Source: Isoetes taiwanensis
Taxonomy: Eukaryota > Streptophyta > Lycopodiopsida > Isoetales > Isoetaceae
NCBI GenBank assembly: GCA_021234155.1
Contig: JAJEKV010000001.1
Coordinates: 30,890,177-30,954,176, forward strand
DNA length: 64,000 nt
Direction: 5' to 3'
Made by a program: the position numbers and the translations under genes. Of this stretch, positions 46,027 to 57,477 are shown one piece after another (positions within the stretch are counted from its first letter, which is position 1; each line of letters starts with the position of its first letter). The notes beneath the pieces are model-generated. The model did no database searches. It saw nothing but the letters and a program-made list of their open reading frames with translations, and was not told where the DNA came from.

Positions 46027-47575
46027 CTATTTATCATATTGCAGTTGTTGGATCACTTCATCACCCATCCTGATTCCTGACATATGCTTATCTTTGGATA
46101 CCGAATCTCCATGAACACCAGGTGTATCTAGTGCTTCCACATTAGAATTATCAGCAATGCTGGAGCTGCTGTTACCAGGTGGCACTATTATCCGTGGTGG
46201 GGCATATCCTTTACTAGTAGTATATGAAGGAGTCTGCGGCCTCCCTTGTCTTGTTTTCCTGTTGTGTACATTACTAGATCCTGCTTCCACATTCAGCATG
46301 AAGGTGACAGGCTTAATGCTCTTTTCACATACAATAGTCATCTTACATTTTGGAAACTGAAGCTTCAGATCTGCATATGGGTCAGCAGCCTGCAATAAGG
46401 TCATACTTATAAGAGTATTTCTTACCTCCAAGTAAGAAATGTAGGCGATTATGCTATCCCTTAGAGTGGTTTTCATAAATTTTCTCATTGAGACCATCTG
46501 AGCAACTACTGACATATCTGGAAAGATAGCGTCCAGATTGTTGAACATATACCATATTCCATGGTCCAGCCATGTCATATTGTCTCTACATACATTTCCC
46601 TTGATTCTTGGTTCACAGACACATTTGAAGTATGGGCACATACTTCTCCAAACTCTTTTGGCATAAAATGCGTCCCTTGTGATGGTAGAGTAGGCCATGT
46701 GGCCTTTCTGCCTTACATATAAGAAATCATCTTTGCTGCATGCCTTGTCGAAGAACCTATGGTCTATTCTCATTTTTATCTTTTCTTTGAAAATGATCTT
46801 TTCCATTTTTTCAGCGGACGTTTTGGCCATTCTTTCTTGTTCAGTGGTAATACCTCCAAGCATTAACCATGATTCCCTGCTGATAGGGGCCAAAGCAATC
46901 AAAATTTTTTTGTCGCCAAATACCCTGATTGCAGAATAAAGCATGGCATTCTACTAACCTTTCTGGAATTATGGGGAACAAGTGGTTATTGTACAGTGTA
47001 AAGCTGAAATCCTTATCATCATCCCCTTTTCCATTGTTACTTTTGCTCTCCATTGTGGCTTTATCCTGTTCGGACAGCAGTGACTCACCAAATGGGTCGT
47101 CCTCCTCATCAAGACCACTACTGGCAATTGCTTTTTGTTTTAATACATCACTTAGGCTTGATTTTCTGATTTTATTGGCCTTTTCGAGAGCCATTACTCC
47201 TTTGAAGAATTGATTTTTAGCAGCATCTTCCTCCATGGTCCATTTATAAATCTTGTTTGGTAGCCCTTGGTAGATCTCATCAATGAGTTTACTGACTTCA
47301 TCCCAATCATCACCTAGTTTATTCAATCTAGGTACCAGTTCCAGCCAGTCATTAAAGCCCAAGTGGGATATAGCAGAAAGTTCCTCAGGTTTCCTTGTAG
47401 CTTCCTTTTCCAAGATCAGTATATGTACCTGGTGATTTTTAATACAACACAGGACTGTTTGTACAGCATAGCTCGGGCAAGTGATAGTGCTTGAAGCATA
47501 TCCGATAGGACCTAGGTCTCTATTCCATATGGGTGGTACAAACTCAAAACTGTCAGCTTGTACCTCCTCCTCATC
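46027..47575 (-). pseudogene. Exon 2, copy 3, one frameshift
   Basis: Same exon as 39246-40795 with a good acceptor (TTCAG-GAT at 47575). A break at about 46897-46915 separates the first 190 and last 290 residues. The tail (VTFMLNVEAGSS) is continuous here and shows how copy 2 should read at 39512. Confidence 0.8.
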
Positions 47576-49039
47576 CTGAACATATGTATAACCTGATTAG
47601 TATGACGTCTACTATAACATTTAGCTCATATACATGTCCAAGTAGGTCTGATGCAACTCGATATAACCAAAGAAATGAAATGTCTAAAAAACCCCGACTT
47701 GACTAGTCCGGACAACAATCCTACTAGCCCATCAAACTATTTCACCAATCCATCCATAGCTTTATCATTCCCTCATCTTGACTGAAAGCTACTCAAAGAC
47801 AGTGGTACATCAAACCTGCATCAAAGATTTCTAATAAACATTTAAGACACTTTGTCTTTAAACTTTGATCACAAATGGAAGAACCTAACTCCTTATATCT
47901 TTATAATCTGTAACATTTCATGTTTACATCTGTTTACCATGCACAGCTATATACATCATGTCTGCCATGTATAGCAGCATGCATTACACAAACACATCTC
48001 ATACAAATACCTTCCCTTAGATAATTTAGAAGATAAGTCCTTTAAATTTATAAACCGAATGAAATGTCTTAACATATTAGGTTCAGTTCGATAAAAGCAT
48101 ATCACTTTATCTTTACTAATTGTTATCATGCAATTTGTCTCTGCATGTTATAATCAGCAGCATGTACTCCACTTGTACCTCTATATCTCTTCATGGTCAA
48201 AGCTCTTTTTAACCTTACTCTTGTTTGCCTTTTATATTTGCATGTCATTACACCATGCAAACATTTGCCAGTTTGTTCTAACATAAACCTAGTTAATAGC
48301 AGCTTCATGGTCACTATTATACGGTCCCTATGTTATCATACAGGACTATTAACTCCACACAATTTCCTTTATATCAGAGCCATTTTATCTCCTGTTATAG
48401 TTATGCTCTATTTCATAGCATATTATCCATCCCCTTTTTTTTAACCAAAGAGAACTAAATCAATAGGGGAACAAAATCCAGAATCATATTTGTGGTTTGA
48501 TACATTAGACCTAGAAGTACCTGCTTACATTAATCAGCATTTTTTCTGCCATAAGAGGTCCAACTTTCCATTGTTATCAGTCATACTTAGTTTATTTAAG
48601 AACCTTTGGTGCATTAAACAAAACTTCACTGTTCAAAATGACATAATGTGGTATGATTACAGCAGGTTTTATAAGACAACATCCGGGTTTAAGTTTATCC
48701 CAAAATGATATTTCATATGCTAACCTTCTGGAGGAAAATGCCTTTATGGCAGTAAAGAAGAAGCATCCAACTATGTATCTACATATTTCAGACCTTAATA
48801 AAAATACAGATATCACCAGCTTAAGTATTTAGGCCAGGGTCTTTGTTGAGTCATAATCTTTCAAACTCAATGTTTGTTGTAGTAGAAAATTTGGTTGTAA
48901 CCATCAGCAAAACATCTAGATCCATACATCCGTTTCGAGCCACTATACTTCATAACAGCAAAGCAAATACATTGGGAGAAGAATCACCACGTACCTGCAG
49001 CCAATCATGTGTACATTAGCAGTAATCCCGGTAATGCAA

Positions 49040-49108
49040 CAAGGGCCAAAAGGTACTTTGGGTGATTCTTGGCTCTTCACCTTTCACCCAATGTACCCTT
49101 TGCTCTTG
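49040..49108. other. Intron hairpin, U copy 4
   Basis: Same inverted repeat as at 28689-28757, with one substitution (CTTCACC for CTTCGCC) in the loop. Confidence 0.7.
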
Positions 49109-49570
49109 AAAAATAATTAGCCTACTAAGAGTGTATAGAAATAGACAATAAGCTGAAACATAAAGAACTAAGCATTCTGTTACTTCATACAGGATATTTA
49201 TTACATCTGAAAGAAAAGCACCATTAAACTATGGTATTATATACTCCCTTTTTGGACATGTTATGCAGCTGTGCCAAACCATATCACATTCGGTCTGCAC
49301 TATCTCCTATAGCTTCAAAGCATACAGATATATCAGAATTTTAAAGCTTTTATTTGGAATCCTTTGTGGTCTTCCTAGCCCTGGTATGTGGTTCTTACAA
49401 AACCAAATCATTCAGATCATTATCACGACCCCGTTTTTTTTAATATTTAGAAGAAAAGGAAAGAAGAGAAAACAGGGGGGAGTTTTTACATTTGGTTACC
49501 AGCCTGTTGCATCCCAACTTGGCCTAACTCAGCTATATGATCAGATAGATTTTTAAATTAAAATAACTAC

Positions 49571-49888
49571 CTGTACATCTTCATCTTCGGATTCTAACTC
49601 GTCCACTTGTGTCTCAGGGACGTAATAATCCGCATTATTGGTGTTACCATAGTGGCCAGCTTGATTCCTACCGAATCCTCCACCTCTTTTAGCAGCAAAG
49701 CTAGTATTTCCTCCATCATAACTCCTTTTGGTATCAAAACCTCTACCTCTACCCCTTCTATTCATGCTTAGGTTTTCCAGTCTCACAGTATTACTGCACC
49801 ACAGAAGTTCCCGCTCCTCCTCTATTTTTGGCGTAAGTTCCTCTTCTGAGCTATGGCTACCAGACCATCCATCCGAAATATAACCCAT
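49571..49888 (-). CDS. Exon 1: RGG-rich N-terminal exon, intact copy
   Basis: 106 codons from ATG (MGYISDGW) to a CAG-GTAGTT donor at 49570. An acidic serine stretch (SGSHSSEEEL) is followed by MNRRGRGRGFDTKRS, KRGGGFGRNQ and an acidic end (DELESEDEDVQ). RGG/FGR-rich stretches commonly bind RNA, so this may hold the element's RNA. The frame joins exon 2 (47575) exactly in phase, and would also join the RT exon in phase. The ATG start is my choice: the frame is open three codons further, where CACTTAG could also be a splice acceptor. About 500 bases of U lie upstream for a promoter. Confidence 0.7.
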
Positions 49889-50137
49889 TTCATACACCTA
49901 AGTGTTTTATCGATGCATACCAGCTCTAATAAAGTCTCGCGGCATGCCAGTGCACATTCCCAAGGAGTTCGACCTGCTCCAGATTTCCTTGCCCTAGATA
50001 TGCTCATCAATGCATTCGGCTTGTGCACTTTACCTTTAGAAAATCATTTTATTAAAAATAACTTTGGCTTTAAGGCCCATTGACCCATATGCATGGTCAA
50101 CATTATAGCCACTTGTATTTTAGTATGCATGCAAAGG

Positions 50138-50292
50138 AAGGAAGGAAGGAAGTATATTTTTACGTCGCACCACAAAGGCAGCGTCACGAAGGACATGCGA
50201 CCACAAGTACAAAGAAAACAAAAATACATTGCATGGGCCGAAGCCCGTGAGCACCATGGCCCGGATTAAAAAACCCCACTGGGGAAAAACCG
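50138..50292 (-). mobile_element. 155-bp insertion in U copy 4
   Basis: Absent from the other three U segments, where GCAAAGGCTATATTC is continuous. It starts with tandem GGAA units and contains CCCCACTGGGG. On the minus strand it would have a TTCC-repeat tail, as some short retroposons do. Family not recognised. Confidence 0.7.
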
Positions 50293-50409
50293 TTATATTC
50301 TCTATCAGAACTGGACCAAGGTGAGGTTATATGCCAACATCTAAGTATTAGTTAGATAAATGCTCATCATTATGGTTCATGACATTCAAAAAAAAAAAAA
50401 AAAAAAAAA

Positions 50410-53005
50410 TCCAGTCCACGCTAGCCATAGCAAAAGCCAACTAGCCATGACATCTACTCAGGTCAATCCCCGATGTAGTATTATCTGCCCACATCTAGAT
50501 CATAAATCTAGAGTGGCATTTGTATTCCGAGACTCAAGTATATAGTACATATCCTAACCGTAAAACATACTCCAGAAAAACAAGAATTATAGAGACCCCA
50601 ATGTAGAATCATTTTAATATTAGCCTATGGCCTCTTCTCAATAATTCGAGTGCATTTGGTCATCAAAACCAAAGTAAACAGTTTCAGTTCAATATTAAAG
50701 TGTGGAATATTGAGCCACTAGCTTGCAAATCCAGCATATTTTTCAAGGGATATACTACTGCAAATACACCTTTTCAATCATTTGTCAAAGTGCATATAAA
50801 AGATAAACTTCCTATATTGAGAAAGTGCACATTTAATTTACATCATAACCAACTTAGTAAGATACATGCATGTGAATCCAGTGAATGCACTGTTTGATAT
50901 AAGGAAAAAGCTTATCCTGTTCATTTTTTGTGTGAGCTCCAAAGCTACGCATCCATCACCATTTCCAGCAAACCAGAACATAAAGGAACAAAGAAACGAC
51001 AAAGGGAAGAGAGGTCCCACACAGAAAGACCAAGCAATACTTTGTTAGCATGATGATGGTAACAAAGCAAGGGCCAAAAGGTACATTTGGGCCTCTCGGT
51101 TCATCACCGATTACCCTTTGTAGCCTCTTTGTCCCAAGTTAGAATTTACTGAAATATGAAATGGAAATATAAGTTCAAAGCAAAAAACTCATCGAAAACA
51201 TTCCAGCCAAACATTTGGCAACCATTCAAACCTTTTGATTTGCCACAACAGAGAATGTATCTGTGTATCCATTCATCATTTTGATAAGCGCTCAAGCCCC
51301 TCAATATCTAGAAAACTAAATGTGTGGATGAAACAGCTAAAATACCTGTTATCTTCAAAGATTGATGCAAGGTCTTCATCAATTTGAGTTTTAGAGAATC
51401 CAGTATTCAACACGACCGAAGCCATAACTATCGCATTCCTTGGATGATTTAGAGTATTATCTACACTTCCTTGTCCACTGTTTTTACAGCATTTGCTCCA
51501 GCCAAGAACGCCAATGTCAAAGATAACATTTCGCTTTCACTAGAGCAGCCCAGAGTAACTTGTAATCATTTAATCATCCAAGCTTCTATAAAGCCCTCTT
51601 TCATTCATCAGATACCATATATCTATGCGTATCCAAGCTTCTATAAAGCCCTCTTTCATTCATCAGATACCATATATCTATGCGTATCTCTTGTTGCTTC
51701 TCTTCTTATCTACAGCTGCTACATACTACACAAAGATAAGCTCGGGTAAGAACTTTCTTTGTGGCGCATGAACATTTCATCTTATCCTTTGCTCATAAAG
51801 CTGGGAAAGTTCATGCATCTTGTATCTATTCCTGAATCAAAGGCCGGGCACTATCGATTGAATGAGCTTACCATAAAGCCTGCACCAAATCTTTATGAAT
51901 ATTATGAGAGGGAAATATCCACGGTTTAAATGCACCGTCAATTTAGCTTGTGGCAGAACAATCCTTGCAAATCCGTGTGGCCAATGCTGCACCCTAGCCA
52001 CCGCCATTTTGAGTTGTGCCAGAGAATCACATGTTAATCCATGTGGAGCAGAGCCTATCTTCTTAGCTTAGAGTAGAGACGACCATCTAAAGAAGCTTTA
52101 GGGGTATATGTGCTCTTCGTAATGGACATCCCCAAGCAACCTGTGTATAATATTATGAAAACAAACCACCACGTACCTTGGAAGTTGCCAAGTACTACCT
52201 TGGAAGTTGTCAAGTCCAGGCCACAAGTTTATCACAAGCCTTGAGATGATATAGAATGCACACGTTATTATAGAAAGCAAAAAATCTTTGATAAACAATG
52301 CATTGCATGCAAGTCTTTTTGCTTCCCAAAAGCCAAGTGTCTCACATGCATCTTAAGGAAAATGCATGCAAATGCTATTAACTTTATAAGAAAGGATATT
52401 TTCCACTTCAAAACATTAACTTTATTCCATTTCAATGTTTATGACATCTTGTACAACTTAAAGCCTTCTAGCAATAATGTTATATCCACTACGTGCATTC
52501 ATGCTAGTGGCAAGCTCTAATGAAGTCTTCATGTACATGAGAAGATGAACATAAAAAAAAAAAAAAAAAAACCGGGCGGCATATTTTTATACGTGCACAG
52601 GTATCAGAGGAAGCAATGGCGTTATACGCTCCTAACTTTTCAAAAGAAACACCTCATCCGACAGCAGCGCCCCTTTTGACTTTTCGGTCTGGTGTTGACT
52701 TTTTGACCTCGGGAATCACACCCCCTAGGGTATTTGGGATGTGCCCGATCCATTGGAACCATTTTTGCCTTCATCCGAGCTACCTAAAAAAAGTTATGGC
52801 CCTTCTAAACTTGGGTCCTCCAGTCGCCCATGTTTCCCTCCAAAATCGCCCTAAACTTCTTAAACTCACAATTTATTATATCAACCTAGCACAAAACCAA
52901 ACATCGAAAGGTTAAGCAGTCCAACTAGCTTAAACTCCCACCTAACTACCGAACTAACGAGTTAGAGGTTTGGTCAGTGCTATGATTTCGGACAGCCAAA
53001 ATCAC
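50410..53005. other. Leader of element A or further inserted DNA; no gene seen
   Basis: Between the array's A-run and the primer binding site. It has no convincing coding frame. It contains a diverged relative of the intron hairpin (51068-51137), a 55-bp tandem duplication (51578-51687) and a run of 20 A (52553-52572). The part 52573-53005 resembles the leader next to the A-prime primer site (shared AACGAGTTAG), so it is fairly surely element A. The part 50410-52552 may be something else. Confidence 0.5.
51578..51687. repeat. 55-bp perfect tandem duplication
   Basis: Two copies of a 55-bp unit starting CCAAGCTTCTATAAAGCC and ending CTATGCGTAT, identical by inspection. Confidence 0.92.
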
Positions 53006-53018
53006 GGCTCTGATACCA
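53006..53018 (-). other. Primer binding site of element A
   Basis: TGGTATCAGAGCC on the minus strand, one base from the LTR. Complementary to plant initiator methionine tRNA. Confidence 0.9.
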
Positions 53019-53019
53019 A

Positions 53020-53396
53020 TGTGACGCTCCCTGAACATATATGGCACTCTGGACGTATACATACGAGGACTTTCCCCTCCCAAGGCAACCAACTCGCCAT
53101 GAGCAGGGCCCTCCGTCTAACTCGGACCATCTATGAAAAATGCCGGGTGAAGGACACGGAGGTGTCATTCGGCCCACGCCTTCGATGGAACTCCTATGTC
53201 GCGGAAGTGTGAATACAAGTTAGCATATTAAATAATCATATCATAAATATCCACCACGAAGGGTGGCACATCCATCCGATAGATAATAACAGAGGGAATA
53301 CATTTAATACTAGAGAAAACTCCCCCAAACCCAAGGTTCTACCCCGGCTCAGACTCCAGTGAGGTTCGACTGACGGCTAGGTCCCAGCAGACAGAG
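53020..53396 (-). repeat. 5' LTR of element A, truncated
   Basis: The first 370 bp or so of a family A LTR starting TGTGACGCTCCCTGAAC, about 95 percent like 5135 onward by eye. It breaks off near GTCCCAGCAGACAGAG and runs into the second copy of the left flank block. Confidence 0.85.
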
Positions 53397-55470
53397 CAGC
53401 AGCCAAGGTCTTCAAAGCATTGGCCTAGTCTCTATAACAAGTGGACCAAATAGTTAGCTTGTTGCCATTTTGGGGGCAACAAGAGCATTTTAACTAATGT
53501 TAGCATCAAAATATAAACATGAAATGGTTAAGAATAAAAGAATAAACGAAAGCAAGAATAACTCGGATAAAAATAGTTCAAACGAACATACCTCCAAAAG
53601 GATTCGGCTAAGTAACGCAAGGTGTGCCATCACGAAGGAAGACGGGCATTGGAAGGGGGGGGGGTTACAAATTGCACTCATGCAAAGCTATTTGAATCAC
53701 GAAAATGGAGGCAAGAAAGGGGCCTATAAACAATCAATTAAAATTGGCTAAAAAGGGGTTGAAGTGGCATGAGTCCATTCGTTGGGCTAAGGAATGCCCA
53801 TCGTAGGTTTAGAGAAAAAGAAGGCAGGCAGGTAGAAGATAAAGGTTAAAAAAGCGATGGAGGAGATGGTGTATCTTCATGTGGCAATGCCTCCATGATC
53901 CAATCAGATGGGCCCCGAAAAAGGCAGCCTCGATGGTCTGCTCCCTCCCTGGATTCGACCGGCTGGATGCTGCCTAGTGGATCCGCGGCCCTGAAACTTC
54001 TGCCTGGCGGCGATCTGCATGCAGAGGAACTGGAATTTGGCCACTCCTTCTGCCTGTCAGAAAAACACCCCCTGCAAAAAGGACATGAGGAACATAGAAG
54101 ACAGAGAATAGAGGCAGAGAGGAATTTTGGCTGAGCTGCAGAAGCAGAGAGGAATTCTGGTTGAGCTGCTTTGACGTCCATGTGGCCTCCAGATAGAATC
54201 AGGTATTTCACGTGGTGGTGGTATAAAGAACGTGCAAATTACAAACACAAGCAGTATTCCCAATGCCTATACAAGCAATATTTCCAATCCATGTTACAAT
54301 CACAGAGTCGTACTCATATGCTGACCAAATTTGCTATAAACATCATAATATATTGCTTATCAAGGAAACGAGCCATAAAACGTGCATGAGAAGCTGAGAG
54401 CCATAGCCCACAGCTGATTGTTCCCAAATTGCTTCAAAAATAGCTGAGAGCCATACTTTGCAGATGATTGCTATAATAACATGCAAAAATCCAGCAGATA
54501 ATTGCTATTATAACATGCAGAAATCCAGTAAGAAGTTACCTGGAAATGCAAGAACAGACCGGATCATGGTAGAGTCACATGGAAAGGATTGAAAGATTGG
54601 ATCAACGTAGAGTCATGAAAAGGGATTGGAAAGGAAGATGAGATTATTGTAGAGTCGGGGGAAAAGAATTTGAAAAGGAAGATTAAAAGCGATGGGCAAG
54701 GAAGAGAAACTGTTGTGAGAAGATACTGATAACCAGCCACAAGAATGAACATGGCATATATAGCTGCTCGTCCCTTTCCGAAATGCCAATCCGATGGCTC
54801 GGATTGGTGCCATCATTTTTAATCAGTTTGGAAGGTCCGATAAAACCCCCATCTTCTTAATAGGTTTGGTGGGCTTCGTAAAACCTCCAGTTAACTTTTC
54901 TTTGTGTCAAAGAAAACTAATTCATTTTAATACAAATGTGAAAAATCTTCAAGTTGGTGGCCAAGGGGACCGGCCACAATTTTTTGTTTGGGCATGATGT
55001 TGACCAAATTTTTTGAAATCCCAGTCAACATAGAAGAATTGCACTCTAAAGGTCTTTGGGGTGGGGGTCAAGGGCCCAGATTCATTTGTGTTTGTTGTTA
55101 TAATCCAAGGGCCCATATTAAGTTGTGTTAATTGTTAAGCAAAAAGAAAAAATTGTTACGAAGTCTGAAAATTGTTTTTGGAGTTGTCTTATCCTCGCAG
55201 TCTGAAGGTATGCAACCATTGTTGACTAATCACCTCCTTCAAGGACACCTAAATTTGATTAGGGAAAACTCCTTCCAACCATTATCTTAGTGTCTTAGAG
55301 TCACTAAATTTAAAGAATAACCACATATCTCAAGAAAATTAGAACAATAGTCCCAAATGTTAGTACCTATTAGGCACCCTTCTACAACAATTCCTTCTAC
55401 TTTTAGGTTCCTTGTAGAATTATTGTTTGCCTGTTATCCTAGAAATTAAAATCCTTTCATCCCTAAGGTC

Positions 55471-55957
55471 TGTGACGCTCCCTACTAAATATACGGCTCC
55501 CAGTCGTACACTCCGTAGGAAATCCCCCATCCGGTCCTTCGACCGCACAGGCTCTCCGTCTATCCCGCACTCTGGGATCACCGTAGTGCGGGAAGGGGAC
55601 ACGAAGGTGTCTTGCGCGCCCTTCCCCTATGGGCTCCTATCACAGCGGAAGCATAAACATCGTCAGAACTAGCAATAATAATACATCATACTACCTCGAA
55701 GGGTAGCTCATCCACATATCCATAACTGCAAAGAAGATAATCATATGCCATAAAATATGAGAGCTCCTACCCGTGGCTCCGACTCATGAGGAGGTAGACC
55801 GACTGGATAGGCCTCAAGATAGAGCAGACTAAGTCATAACAATGGCAGGGCTGGCTATAGACAATGGCTAGGGTTGACCACTCCATCCGCCCCTCCTGTG
55901 CATACTTTGCAGAGTGAGCTAGATCAAGCTCTGGTATGACTCTAGCCTTCCGGATAC
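55471..55957 (-). repeat. 3' LTR of element B, outer part
   Basis: Starts TGTGACGCTCCCTACTAA. It is interrupted by the family A solo LTR and continues at 57478. Confidence 0.88.
55953..55957. repeat. Target site duplication GATAC, left of solo LTR
   Basis: GATAC on both sides (55953-55957 and 57473-57477) marks a family A insertion into the B LTR. Confidence 0.9.
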
Positions 55958-57472
55958 TGTGACGCTCCCTGAACATATACGGCACTCTGAACGTATACAT
56001 ACGGGGAGTTTCCCCTCCCAAGGCAACCAACTCGCCATGAGCAGGGCCCTCCGTCTAACTCAGACCATCTATGAAAGATGCCCGGGTGAAGGACACGGAG
56101 GTGTCATTCGGCCCACGCCTTCGATGGGACTCCTATGTCGCTGAAGCGTGAATACAAGTTAGCATACCAAATAATCATATCATAAATATCCACCACGAAG
56201 GGTGGCACATCCATCCGATAGATAATAACAGAGGGAATACATTTAATACTAGAGAAAACTCCCCCAAACCCAAGGTTCTACCCCGGCTCAGACTCCAGTG
56301 AGGTTCGACTGACGGCTAGGTCCCAGGAGAACAGCAGACAGAATCTTGACATGGCGTTGGCTGGCATAGAACATCAGCTAGGGTTGTCCACTCCATCCGC
56401 CCCTCCTGTGCACACTTTGCAGATGAGCTGAATCAAGCTATGGCGTCATTGTAGCCTTCCGGAGACGCAATCCCAAGGCATCACCCTTCGGGACTACTCC
56501 GGGTTACATCTCCCCGGTCCGATGAGGCAGGTCAGGGAAGTGTCCCTTCCCAGAGTCGCAGTGAATCCATGGGTGAGCTAGAGAATACGTGCCGCATCAA
56601 CGATCCCCGCATCCGTACCCGACTTACTCCCCTAATTCTACTCAAAGTACATGGTGCTCACACAACTGTACCCAGGGAGTGTCAGACCTATACCCGGCCA
56701 GGTTCACTGGCCAGTTATCAGGCCTAGCTCACTGAAGGAGTCCCCGTAGCCTTTTATGCTCAGGCGAGACCCCACCCCACACTTCATCACCACGGCTCCT
56801 TATCTGGTGCGTCAATCATGCCATAGATTCCACATCTCGGTGGGATCTTGTGCACAGGCCGCATACACTGGGTGCTAGGGGAGTTACTAAGAGCATACTA
56901 ATAAATATAGGCCACAGAGGTCTCTATCCCCCTTAAACCCTACTTTCTGGAAGAACTAACAAAGATACTACCAAAGATACATCCATCCATACATCACAGA
57001 ACATAATCCATAGTTGAGAACAGTTCTAACTATCAAACAAGGGTTAATCATAATCAAAGACAACCAGAGAAGACTGACAGAGGCGCTAGCCCTAGAATGT
57101 CAAGCTAATCTATCCACTAACCCGAATTCCTGCTAGATCCATTGTCATGTGGCATCTCCATCTTCAATCAATCTGGGCGCCCAGCAGCTCCTCTCCTTGA
57201 AATCGATTTGGGGCAAATGGGAATTGGGATCCAATTTGATGCCCCAAGTTAGCATTCTCCTGCTGGCCAATCGAATTTGGCCAGGTGTCACCTTCCCAAT
57301 TAATCACTTATTCCTTAATTATAGGTAATTAACCTTTTATTAATTTAGCATAGCTAAATTAATCCCTTTTAGGTCAACCCCCTAGGTTAAAATACCCCAT
57401 GGTGGCGTATCCTTACTGCGTGATGTGTCAGTATATTTATACGTATACCGTATAAATATGTGGAATGTCACA
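55958..57472 (-). repeat. Solo LTR of family A
   Basis: 1515 bp, bounded by TGTGACG and a slightly decayed ATGTCACA, with GATAC on both sides and no interior. This is the product expected when the two LTRs of a full element recombine. The left GATAC site equals the one used by the full element A at 5130. Confidence 0.9.
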
Positions 57473-57477
57473 GATAC
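57473..57477. repeat. Target site duplication GATAC, right of solo LTR
   Basis: Followed by GCAATCCCATGGCATC, the continuation of the B LTR. Confidence 0.9.

Larger units (their letters stand above)
43458..47691 (-). repeat. B segment, copy 3
   Basis: 4234 bp. Hairpins 1 and 2 are intact. RT and exon 2 have one main break each. Confidence 0.85.
27341..50388 (-). mobile_element. Tandem array of a Penelope/TERT-like RT element, U-(B-U)x3
   Basis: Three and a half head-to-tail copies of a 6.78-kb unit (starts at 27341, 34128, 40915, 47692). The array begins and ends with the same 2.54-kb segment U, so it reads U-B-U-B-U-B-U. This is the pattern expected for Penelope-type pseudo-LTRs or for recombination between terminal repeats. 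Each unit carries an RGG exon in U and two further coding exons in B, all minus strand. The array is bounded by A-runs (27321-27340 and 50388-50409). No integrase, tyrosine recombinase, GIY-YIG or APE endonuclease motif was seen. Copies are nearly identical apart from small scrambles at CAG/CTG sites. Confidence 0.88.
47692..50388 (-). repeat. U segment, copy 4 (array 5' end)
   Basis: 2697 bp including a 155-bp insertion (50138-50292). On the minus strand it is the first segment of the array, so it should hold the promoter for the first copy. Upstream of it is an A-run and then unrelated DNA. Confidence 0.85.
5135..53396 (-). mobile_element. Element A: giant Ty3 chromovirus with nested insertions
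   Basis: Read on the minus strand: truncated 5' LTR (53396-53020), primer binding site, leader, five extra ORFs (27067-22518), gag, protease, RT, RNase H, integrase with chromodomain, 3' untranslated region, polypurine tract and 3' LTR (6640-5135). A recent LTR element (11132-21352) and an RT array (27341-50388) are inserted in it. Without these the element would be about 15 kb, long for a chromovirus because of the leader and the extra ORFs. Pol has two in-frame stops and one frameshift, so this copy is inactive. That leader and extra ORFs belong to one element with gag-pol is inferred from collinearity and common strand. Confidence 0.7.
53402..55957. repeat. Duplicated flank block, copy 2
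   Basis: Same block as 2419-5134, including the partial family B LTR (55471-55957) and the final GATAC. It is not a tandem of the neighbouring DNA: its first base follows a broken LTR A directly. No gene is called in it. Confidence 0.88.

Noticed and set aside
49822-50028. 68-codon frame overlapping exon 1 in another frame, present in several U copies
   Set aside because: The U copies are nearly identical, so conservation carries no weight. It ends within the scrambled linker and has no motif.
27341-50388. Array interpreted as an integrated concatemer of a circular DNA virus
   Set aside because: The unit carries introns and a Penelope/TERT-like RT, has no replication-initiator, capsid or movement-type motif, and the U-flanked layout fits a retroelement better.
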